64,000 bases of DNA from Carettochelys insculpta. Its lineage: Eukaryota > Chordata > Testudines > Carettochelyidae. The stretch covers positions 22,480,001 to 22,544,000 of the forward strand of contig NC_134152.1 of the NCBI RefSeq assembly GCF_033958435.1, given 5' to 3'. Below the pieces are notes generated by a model that worked only from the letters and a program-made list of their open reading frames with translations, searched no databases and had not been told where the DNA came from. Below, one piece after another: positions 39,501 to 51,500 of this stretch; positions within the stretch are counted from its first letter, which is position 1; every line of letters begins with the position of its first letter. A program made the translations under genes and the position numbers.

Positions 39501-42500
39501 GCAGGTGATCTCGGCCCCGTCCGCGCCGCACTCGGCACGCTCATGGGCGGTGCCGTGCGGGCGGTGTCCTCCGGTGCCTGCAGGCTGCGTGCCTGCGTGC
39601 TCTGCACCGCCGGTTCCCCGGGGGTCGGTGCCGCTGCCTGCGGTGCCGCTGGTACCGGCGCTTGCTTAGCCACCGCCCTGCCTGCGGTGCGGGGCGGCTG
39701 TTTGATCATCGGAGGCTGAGCCGCCTCCACGTGGCTCTCCGTGCCACCGCCGATCAGCTGTTGCTGCAGCTGGGGGCTGTGCACTCCTCCCGTCCCGCTC
39801 GCTGTTGCTGCAGGCAGGGATCGGGTTGGGGAGACTTTCCTCCGTTTTTGCACTGATGGGGTGAGGGAGGCAGCTTTCCTTTTATGGGCCCCGGAGGGTC
39901 GCTCCTGCTGCGGCCGCTCCAGCACGTCTGGCTGGAGGGCCTTGTCAAAGAGCAGCATTTTAAGCCGCATCTCCCTGTCCTTCCTTGCTCTGGCTGTTAA
40001 TTTTGCACAGAAGGAGCATTTCTGTGTGACATGGGACTCCCTGAGGCACCTTATACAGTGACTGTGCCCATCAGACGCTGGCATTGCCTCTCGGCAAGAC
40101 TCACATTTCTTGAATCCTGAAGAGGACATTGTAGGTGAGTCTTTTAGTTGTTAATGGGGTACTTAGCACCTTCTCTGTGCTGTTTTTCCCCCTCTCGGAT
40201 AGCCTGCCGCGGCAGGAGGGCTAATGGCCCTAGGCTCCTGGCCTCCGGTGCTCCGCTTGTTAGTAGGACTGGACTGAATGCCGTCTTGCTTCTTGTTTCT
40301 TGTTTTTCTTGTTTTTCTTTTTTTTTTTGAAAATAACAACTGGCTAACTTAAGAATAGACTAAGAACTTGAAAACTTTAAAGAAAACATCTAAAACCATT
40401 GAATACGCTAACTTGGCCGTAGCCTAGTCGGATTCCGTCTGCAGCCGACGGCGGTTAAGAGGAACTGGCGGAGAACGGATCACGCACGTGGCCAGGAGCG
40501 CGCAAGGGAGCGGCGCGCACCGGCGCATGCGCGGTCCGGCAGAAACTGCTTGGAAGATCCGATCTGCGGCGCCGGGCGAGCCCCACACCTAATGTGGAGC
40601 ACCCACGGGGACACTCGAAGAAGAAGAATTCTTCCCTGGATAGATGATGAGTCTTCATGGCCACATTATGCCATTCTAGCCCTTTTACCCAAGGATAAGA
40701 ATATTCCCCAACATGTTCAATAGCCTTTTAAGTCTTTTTTATATGTTATATAGAAACATTCATCATCGATTAATAGCAAGATATATTTTTGGGTATCCAA
40801 GACATTTATCCTATTGTGCACCAGTTTCTCATCTGTAAAATGGGAATAATAATTTTTCTTTCCTCCCTTCTTCCTTTGTATTGTCCATTTAAGAAGTAAG
40901 TTTAGGGGGCAAGGATTGTCTCCTAGTATGAATCTTCTTCTTCGACTGAGATAGATCTCATCTTCTATGACAACTAAATTAATTCTTGACTGGCAGAGCC
41001 GATTACAGATGTCACATTAAAAACTGCCAACTGCAGGCACTGTACATTCTTTTCGGATCCTATGCTTTTCCTGTAGTGCCTGGATATGCTGACTCTCAAG
41101 CAATTACAAGTCTGTACAGCGGTCTGCCACCAGGACAATCTGTCCTGAACTAGATTTTCCAGATCATTGGGAGATATGCTACATGACTTCATGTTGAACC
41201 TTAAAATGTCTTTATAGTGCTTACACTGTGCACTGATAGAATACTTTCCATGAGCTAGCTGGAAGATCATCTTTGGTCCACACTGGCTTGCAGGAATTGC
41301 TGTTTTGAACACATGTAGTGGAAGCTGGATGTAAAGGATGCGGGCCAGGATCTTACTAGCTATAGAGAGCAGAGAGATGCCCTGATGGTCATCACAACAT
41401 GCACCTTTTCTCTTGTATATGTGTACAATCGGGGCATCTTTGAAGTCCTGGGGGACTAGTTCCTTCTCTCAAATGGCACTAAATAAATGGGTGAGAGGGT
41501 ATATCAGCTGGCCACCAGCAGCTTCATAACCTTCTGATGGAATTGCATCACTGCCAGGTGCCTTTCCAGATTTCATCCGTTTAACAGTTTTAATTCCTCC
41601 TCCTGCCCCAACTCTGAATATTACAGGGCTAGCACATTAGGGCTCTGCACTAGCAGTTACTGTAACATAAGAAAAAAATAATAATATCTGATCATGTTTT
41701 TCTTCTTCATGAGAGAGAAGGAAAGTACACAGCAAAATATTCAGGCCCAGTACTACTCAGTGTTATATGCATACAAAGCTAATAAAATTACAGGCCATAT
41801 TAGTAGAGAGAATGTAGATTTAATACTTTATTTTTTAACTATTGTTTTATGAACACTGTGAAACAGCAGCCTACTTGTAAATGTGTGTGTGGACAGAGCA
41901 GCACTCCTCTAACAACACGGGAGAAATCACGCAGATTAAAGACATAATGGGATTTTGAAGGAGTTGGAAGAAAATTCTCAACAGCCATTTTATAAATAGC
42001 CATTGTAGCTTGGATCATCATCTTGCCAAGCCTTAAAAAAGAAAAAGAAGAGAAAGGTAACTTTAATTGTGAGGTATGCAAATGAAAGATTTAAAATAAC
42101 ATGTCCTCTGCAAAATAGTCTTGGGAATAATATCACATTTACCTTGTAAATACAGCTTCAAATCCTTTGCTGAAATGCCAGTCAACAATTGAAGAGAAAA
42201 TCTTGGTTAAAGTGTCATCATCAAAAGCATTGATGGAAATAATATTCAAGTGTCGTGTGAAACGTCCTGTGATACACAGTGAAAGCACAGACATGAGCAC
42301 TACTGCACAACTTTCTTTCCATCTTACACCTATGATTTGTCTAGCAGTGACCATCATAGTAGAAATAAAATCAAGCTGCAAAATTTGGACTGAAATCTGG
42401 TTCCAGGGATTTGTCTCAGGCACATTTCTAAATCTCGATTAAAAATGACACTATCAGTATTTGAGACAGATCTGAGATTATAGCATGTGATAAGAACATA

Positions 42501-45500
42501 CCTGTTCCTAAGTGTCTTATTTTTTTTTCTGCCTGCTGTTGATTATTAAACCCACGGGGAGGAAACTGATAGAGCTGAGTCATCATCACACTTCCCAGGT
42601 GAGGCAGAAGTCAAATGATACTACTAAGTACAGACTAACATGGCTACTTCTCTGTTCATTATCCTGGGCTCATTTTTCCAGGTCCTTTATATTCAGGTGT
42701 AATAACAGATTTGAGCATGTTGGTTGTATTTGGAATGGCTCAGCTGGTAAATCTGCACACTGGTTTACAATCTGCATACAAACACAGCACTTGCCTACAG
42801 CAGGGGTGAGCAAACTTTTTATGGTTGGGCCTCACTTTTTGTCCCTGCAATTAGCAGGGCCCCCTCAACTTGTCTAATGTAATCCCAACTGATGGAAATG
42901 TAAGTTATATTAATATAAAAAAAATCTTTCAGCATGTGTAAGTAAATATGTATGTAGAATGTTAAAACTGTATTATTTGGTATATAAATGTGAATACACA
43001 TACATTAAAAACAGTAACATTTTTCAACATTTTTAATGAGATGGATGAGACGGAGAACCAAGAGCTGATCAAACTGCACCCCCCTTGTGACATTTCACCC
43101 CCCCAAGGGCGCCTGCATCCCACTTTGCTCACCCTTGGCCTACACAAAGATTTAGTTTGTGGAAACTAATGTGTGAAACTACTCAGTGATAGCCTGCCAC
43201 TAACTGTCTTCTGTGGACAGTTCATTAATGTATTTTGATCTAATCCCATTTCAAACCACTCCGACGACCTGTTAATGAGCATTATCAGGATCCACACGGA
43301 CAGTCATCCAGCAGCATGCTAGTGCAGTACTGATTCAAGTGCTGCAAACTAATTACTCGTGTGGACAAGCTCACAGTTTTCTATTTGAATAGGCTTCCCT
43401 CTTTAAACTCATTTATTTTGTCCTGGTGATGGATTTCTTTTATATATATATAAAAAAAATTCCTACCTGTAATATCATTCCTTCCTCCACCAGGAGGTCC
43501 CATAGCTGAAACAAATAAGACGTCTATGATATCAAGTCTGGATGTGTCCTTCTTGTCATACCAGTGACCATGATCAATCCACTGTCTAAGAAGCTCAATA
43601 GGTGGCTGGGCTCCATACACCTCCTTTGCAGGCATGTTTAGATCATCTATAAAGAATGTTCATGTCTTAAGAAACAAATCAAAGCACAGATAGCAATTGT
43701 CTCCTAACTAAGAAAAAGTCACCTTTCATTATTATTATTTCCTTTTGATGCAACAACAGAATCTAATGTAATTGTATCATGTGGAGCAGTTTTTTTAAAG
43801 TTAAAGATCCTGGTTTAATTTTGGTTGGGCCGATGGGCTGATTTTTTTTTGATTTGTGTTGATTTAATATCACATCTTGCATCATAAAGTACCAAACTAC
43901 ACAGGCTGAAAGTGAATGAACGATCTTCAAGATAAGCTTCACCTCAAAGTATATAAGTCTTCCAGCAGGGAACAGTCCTAATCCTTTCACAGATACTTTA
44001 AAAACAATAAAAAAAAGCAACCTTGATTACTATTTTTGGTTCTCTGTGCCTTAAATATTGAGTCTGTTCTGGTCTGGCTACAGTCTGAAGAAGTGGGTCT
44101 GTCCTACGAAAGCTCACCACCCAATAAATTATTTTGTTAGTGTTTAAAGTGCTATTTGTGACAGCAGACAATTACCAGACCCAATGGTGCTCTTTGGTTT
44201 CCTGGAGCCTGAATTTACATGAAGAAGAAAGAACACACAAGTTGTCTTACCTACAAATATTACAGCTTTTTTCCCCACAGGAGGTCCAAATAATCCCTTT
44301 CTTCTTCTGTCCAGCTTTGACATAATAATATCCTGAGTTTGATTAGCTGAAGTCCTTGCAGAGAAGTTGATGCAGTTAGGGACATATTTAAGCTTTGGAA
44401 GTTGCAGCAGAAAGCTGTTGGTAATAGCAGATTTTCCTGTGCCGGTGGGACCCACAAACAGCAAAGGGACATCATGTCCCACATATGTTTTTAGAAAGAA
44501 AGATTGCCTGGCTGTTTCCATTGTGGGAATGATCAGCTCGGACACCTGTTATATGGAATATCAAAATATCATGTGGAAAACAAATTTCTAAGAATAATCA
44601 ATACTGGGGTTTGAAATCTACTGCAACAAATATATTCTAGGCACCATAAATAGTAAGTAAAGAGCTGCTTTTGGCCTGTGTTTGTAGAGCACCAAACAGA
44701 ATAGGTCCTGATCCAGGACTGGGCTTCTAGGCATCGTGACAATCCAAAACAAAAATGGGACAAGTGGATAATTCTTAATTTTGGTCTTCTGCCATTTACT
44801 GTGTAAAGAAAAGGAGTAAAAAGTCACAGGGAGTCTCTACTCCCTCCACGTCAGTGCAGGAGCTATATGCTATGCTTAAAAAATATTTCTAATTGAAGAA
44901 ATAAAAATTCATCCCTCTTCTTTCCACATATTTCACACAGATTCTAGCTGAACTTGAATCTAGCATGTCAGTGAGGAGTAGAGGCAATGACATTCTTAAA
45001 GCGCTCTACAATCACCAGAAAATTTACCTCCATATCATACCTGCAAGGCAGGTTTAATAGATGGCTTAGCCCTGAAGGTCTGGACAGCTGGGGGGTAGCC
45101 AACCTAGAATATACAATGAGCCACTCTATAGAGAGCAGCAGGGGTTGCAGTGAAAGAGAGAATGCCCTGGGAATAGAGACTGCTAGGAGAATGTGAGCAG
45201 GTTCTAGCAGAGAACCCTGGGAGTTAGAATTCAGACTCTAATCAGGCAGGGCTTGGAAGTGGCCTGCCAAAGCAGAAAGAGAGCCAGACAGGGAGACCTG
45301 GGAGGAGGAAGAGAAACCTTTGGTTTGTGTGGGGTTTTGGATATAAAGAAGGGAAACTGAGGCAGACTGCACGTGGTGTGATTTTTGGCAGGGGGGAACG
45401 CAGGAGGCATCCAGCCCTATTACAATAGGGAGTATCGTTTGCCTCACTTTGCAGAGGGGGGAAAACAAGGCACAGAGAGATTAAGTTCATAGCTTGCCAT

Positions 45501-48500
45501 CAAAATGTGGACGCCTTTGTTCTGGGTTCTTCTCCAGTGTGGGGAGGTGCTACGTGGTGAAGAGTTGAGTAATTTATACTATAATACACTAGGGCTCGGC
45601 CTGAGCACCCAAACACACACAACAAACATCAAATTCCCTAGGGATGCTGTAGCAAAGCAGGAATTAAGCCTTGATCTTTCACCACAAGATCATCCTTATA
45701 TTACGCATTTACCTTTTCTACTGTGACATTGTATGTTAAGCAGAAAGAAGTCATATATGCATTAATCAGAGCTACCAAATGTAACTGACTTGTATATTTC
45801 TGTGTCATTTCACAACACAATTTTCATCACTGAGTTCTTTTCTAAAATGAAAAAAAAAAAGATGTTAACCTTTGCACCAGCAGGGATATTTTGCTCCTCT
45901 CTAGTGATGTAATCAGTCCACATGTTCCATTGCCCACTGGCTTGCTTGTGAAAATAAAAGTCATACACGGTTCCTGTTAAATGAAGCACAGAATATAGGA
46001 ATATCGATTTAATAGCCAGTGTCACTTCGCATCCAAAGTATTTCTCCTCTAATCCTTTCTAGTGCAAGCACAGAAATTTTCAAACAAAAGAATTTTTCTG
46101 ATTTGTCGGTTCTTCACATTGCCTGTGGGGTGATGAATGCCTCCTAAGTAACACTGAGTAGCCTCCTCTCCCTTTGAACTTCACTATCAGGAAGTTAGTA
46201 GATGCAACGTAACAGATTTCACTGTTTAGGTGCAATCTGGAGCTCCTGCTGCTCTTGTTCAGAGCAAGAAAAGAGCTCCACGTTGTCTGTTCCTCAGGTC
46301 TGGATGCAAGGTGTCTGCAGCAAAGCACAAATTCCAGACACCCCAGTCTGCCCTGCAGTGCTAGGCAGGATTTGGCCGGGTTTATAAAGCAAAACTATGA
46401 GCAATACAATTAGAGGCATATAGAAACACCTTTTTCTGGAAAGATGTTGTTTTTGGTGAGCTTCACGCTTTTGGGGCGCGGGTTCTCATCATCCATTCCC
46501 ATTATCAAGTTGCGGAAAAACAGATCAAATTTCCTTCTGCTGTCTGCATTGATGGTTCCACCAATTGTCCACACCACCGCAAAAAGGAAAAGCCCTTGTA
46601 GCCATAAGATGATCTGCTGGCTAGACATGGTTTCGCCCTCTTCTTCACCCGATTTCCTTATTTCATCTAAAAATACATTCAAATCTTGGTTCAATGCCAT
46701 TAAAAATGAAAAACTGCAATTCAAAACCTGCTTTGGTAAAAAAGCCAGGTCCTCTGCGTTGGCTTCAATGGGACTGTGTTAATTTTCAACAGGTGAGAAT
46801 CCAGCCTGGCTCTGATGGTGTAGTAGATGGTGTTCAATTAAAAATGAACAGGCGGCTAATATTTAAAGGAGTTCTAAATATCTCATTAGAATCATAGCAA
46901 ACAATGCAGTAAACGTCAGGGGCCAGGTGCACAGGGCCTTCCCCAGGCCTGAAAATACTTTGAGATCCTGAGATGAGGGGCACTATGCAAGATGCAAAGG
47001 ACTGTTATAATTACTGGCTCACTAGAAAAGACCTATGGCAGGTAATCCAAACCCCAAAGCACCTGCTTCATCCTAAATGACGGCCTCTAGCATTGACTTG
47101 TCTCTAGGGGCCTGGGTTTTCAACTATTATGACACATTGGGGAAAAAAATAAGAGGCTGAAGCACTAAATTATACTGACCCATCAGACAGGTATAGAGTT
47201 TCATCATGCTATAAGTTAGATGCATGGAAGATGTCTGCACTACGACTTTGCAATGAAAGCGAACAAATTCCAAGCAAGGCTGGACTAGCCACAAAAACAT
47301 GTCATCAACCTGCAAGCAGAACGGGAAACAGTTTTAAAACAGTGTAGGAGCTGCATTACTGCCCTTACGCACATGACCCTGTATCAAAAGGTTTATTTGA
47401 TTTTGCTGAACAATAAAAGTGGATCCTTAAGAAATCAGTAATTTTGTCTGGGTTGGTAGTGGGGGAGATTGGGGAGTGGCCCTAATAAGGCACTATGGCA
47501 GCTGACAAAGAGCCACAGATCTGCCTGACAGTGGAAAGATGCTGCTTCTGCCACAAGTAAATGGTTGGAATAGGAAGTTTGTTTTCTTCTTATTAATCCA
47601 GACAGCAGAAGGATCTTTCCATTGCACCACACAAGCAGAGAAACCAAATATGAGAAGACCACACTTCACCAAGGTTTACCAGATAATCTGAGACAGTAAC
47701 TCCAAGGTTTAGTAAGCAGACAGCAGAAGGACCTCAGGATTTCATTCTATCACGAAGGGCACTGGGGGTAGTGCATACCTCATCCCATTGTGCAGTGCTC
47801 CTAGAGCTCACCAGCATGCAGGGAGAGCGTGACCACTGCCATAAGTGAAGAATCATCACTGTCCCTTTACAGCAAGCCAGCTCTGCTGACTTATGCAGGC
47901 TGCAGAAAGTTATGGCCCAGCCTCTCCCCTGCCTCTATACTGGAATCATGGAGATATACATATCTCATAGAATTTGAAGGAATCTTGAGAGGTCATAAAA
48001 ATCCAGTCTACTGCACTCACAGCAGGACCTATCACCATCCCTGACAGATTTTTTTTTTTAATCTAACCTGCCCCAGGACCTATGAAAGGCCCCCTCAAGG
48101 ACTGAGTTCACAACTCCAGGTTTACAAGTCTACATACAAGTTACATACTCTAACCACTGAGATATCCCCCCCTTGCAAGTTATCCCTATATTGGCCTTTT
48201 CCAAGAATATTTTATCAAGGGAAGGTGGTTGCTTCCTAACCAAGATCAGGCAGCATTTCCCCAGCCTTAAAGGTTTTTCTGAATTTGGTTCCACCTCGTG
48301 TTTGCTTTTCCAGTGAGCAGTGGAGAAGGAGGCTGGCAGATCACTATGGCTTCTTCCAGCTCTAGGGCTAGCACAGAAAAGTTTGTATCTGGCCTTTTGA
48401 TGCCTGATCTTCCTCCCACTGAACTCAGTGGTAACTGTGACTTAATGCTTAAAAAGTCTTCAGAACTTTTTCCTGCACCCCCTCACTCCCATTTGTAACT

Positions 48501-51500
48501 GCCCTGCACTACATGTACATGAGCACCATTGATTCATCTGAGTGGTCCTACTCAGTAAGAGCTACTCTAGTGAGTTAGAGTTTGCAAAAGCAGACTCCAA
48601 ATGACAAAAACTTGTGCATATCTCAAGCTAGGTTCTGATCGGCTCCAAACAGGTGAAGGTGTCACTCCTCCAGACCTGGCTCTTTACCTGACTCTGTTAG
48701 TGAAGTCTCACACATCATTCCACCCTATGTAATAATGGATATAATTTTCAAAATGGCCTGAGACTTAGAAGCCCCTTGAGAGTCAGGGTATGTCTTCTTT
48801 CTGATCAGAGGTGTGATTACAGCACATGTAGACATACCCAAAATAGGTATGTTCTATTGTGGAGAAGCCATGGCAACACAACATCAGCATAGACTGTACA
48901 AACCCACCTTGTATGCTTGACATCTACTTGGCCAGCTAGCCTGTACTGCCTATGCTACCACAGCTTCACTGGCATAGGCATGCAAACCAACTAAAGCAAA
49001 GCTAGTGTGATTATGTCTACATGTACTACAGTCTGATTGCAATGCAGACATACACTTTATGCCCTAAGTCACTAAGGCACTTTTGAAAAAATTACCCAGT
49101 GTGCCTACCTGAAAGTCAATAGGACACCCTAGGATATACTGGGCAGATTACCTTTAAAGCAAAGATTCTAAGGGTGACACATTAAAAAAAAAGGCTCGCA
49201 CCAGTTCTCTGTGCTCCTTTTGCAGATTTGAGGGCAGTGTGTTCATGTAGGAGTCCTTCAGAGGCTTCCAACCTAACTGATTAGGATCCATATAGATCAT
49301 ACCACACCTGGAAAATGTAAGTAGTTGTGGTTAGTAAACTGTCTGAAATGCATCATGAGGTACGTTAGAATTCTGTAGGTTACTGTTACCTGCTGACAGT
49401 TGCTGGAGATGCCTCCTCCAAGTCAGCTGGTTCGAAGATTAAACTCATTTTGGAACTCATCTGAATTATTTCCCCGCTCATTAAACACAGCTGGAAGGCA
49501 AACATGGCATAAACATGACTTAATCATATCATAGCATCCACTTATAGCAGTGCTTGTCATAAAAATCACTGAACAGTCATCCCACTTAGTGTCAGTTCTT
49601 ATTCATTCATTCATGTTCCCATCACAGAATTCTGTCTTGAAAAGCTCTCCATTTATTATTACCAAGACTTGCAGATTTGGGAGAAAAAAAGAGAAAATGA
49701 AGCATTAGCCAGCTCTTTATGTATTCCATAATAAAAAGCAATCCTCTTCTTTTAACAGTTTAAGATAATTACTATTTTGTGAATAAGCCCATTTAGATTT
49801 CCAGTTAGAAAGATGAATTCATATATTTCAATTTACTTAAAAGGGTCAGATTGCTCACTGCAATAACCAAGAAACTGCAATTAATTATGTGCATTAACAT
49901 GCTAAAGTAACAGGCAAAAAACTATGGCTACCTTCTTATTATCATCCAGCACAGTGTTCATGTTTTCTATCCAAACTGCATCCACCGGTCCATCAAATAT
50001 AATCCACTTTCTGTCATCTGTGGTTGAAGCTGCTTGTTGTCTGAAGGTGTTTGCAAGCACTCCATCTGTCCACTCGTGGCTCACAGGGTCAAAACACCCA
50101 TACAGCTGTCCCATTGTAATAGCTTTGGGATTAATAATTCTGTACTCAACAGCAAACTCATCCATGGAATTTGCTAGCACAATAAAAAACAGATTACACT
50201 GATTAGCCAGATAGAAGGCAAAAGTTCTTTAAAATATTTTTAGTTATGAAGATTAGAAGTGGACTATTCCTCATAGAATCACAGTGTAGCCACCCAAGAC
50301 AAACAGACCTTACATATGAAAGTGACCTAGCAGTAACTAATCATAGAATACTGTACTAGAACTGGAAAGGACCTCAAGAGGTCATCAAGTCTAGTCCCTT
50401 GCTTTGGCTGCAGGATACCATCTATATCAGTGGAGCCCAAACTTTTTGGCATTACACCTCCTTTTTGATTTTTGAGAAACCCTCACGCCCCCACACCTCT
50501 TCTTTACCATCATCCAACCCCGCTTTTAACCAAAAATTCAGTTCATAATTTAAAATTGAAAACAAACACAAAAACTTGGTATAAAATTTTTATTTAAAAT
50601 TAAAAATAAGCACAAATGTATTTTCTCAGTACAAAAATGTTTTAAAAAATGTAATTTAACATCAGAAACAGCAGAAACAAAACAAATTTAATGCAAAGGA
50701 TGATGCTGTATTTTCTTCATGAGTTGGGAAATCCTAGGTTTGAAAGATGAAAATGCACAATGCAAATCGTTTTTCACATCCAGTCAATTTTTGTGTTTCA
50801 TTTTTAATGTGACCAAACTTGAAAAGCTTTTTTCACAGAGGTACATTGATGAAAACAGAAGGATAATATGTAGCGCTTCTTCTCCAACTTTCGAGTAGGT
50901 TGGGAAATATTTTATCCAAAATTCCTCCAAGCCTGAGTTTTTGAAATTATCTTTTGCACTTGAATTATAGTTTATTTTAAGTGTTTGTTCTTGCAATACT
51001 TCTGGCAATGAATCAACATCAACGTTGAATGCATTGTGTACTAATTTATGAATGGGGTTGCCAGAAAAGATATCTGGAAAATAGCGGATGAATTCAACAG
51101 AAAGGCAGTCCAGATGAAACACAGTTTTGTTTTTCACATCCTCTTTACAAAGTTCTTGGAAAGCTATTTTCTATGAGAGATGAAAATGTCGGAAAAGACA
51201 AAAAGTTAGGCATCTGAGTCTGTGTTTGACATTTCCAAAGCTGGATTTTTTCCATAAACATGGGCTCTTTCTTCGGGTAAGGGGAATAGATGGGGGGCCA
51301 GCAGTTCGGTCGCCTTGCACCCCCTGGAAATTTCTTCATGCACCCCATTTGGGAACCTTTGATCTATATAATTTCTGTTAGATATTTATCCAACCTATTC
51401 TTAAATATCTCCAATGATTGAAATTCTACAACCACCCTAGTAAATGACTTCCTTTACTCACATGTAGAGTTTCTTTCTGCAAAAGGCAGGTCCAGAGTGT

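Larger units (their letters stand above)
34512..40628 (-). mobile_element. DIRS-type tyrosine-recombinase retrotransposon
   Basis: A 6.1-kb element in the intron between the DNAH3 exons at 33754-33897 and 41875-42031, in the same orientation as the gene. It has inverted terminal repeats, an internal complementary region, and three overlapping ORFs in the order gag-like, RT/RNase H, tyrosine recombinase. That layout defines DIRS elements. These replicate through a circular DNA and integrate with a recombinase instead of a DDE integrase, so no target duplication is expected and none is seen. The gag and recombinase frames are open. The polymerase frame has one frameshift and one stop. Confidence 0.92.

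Noticed and set aside
34512..40628. Interpretation as an LTR retrotransposon or endogenous retrovirus
   Set aside because: Termini are inverted instead of direct, there is no protease or DDE integrase, a tyrosine recombinase is present, and an internal complementary region exists.
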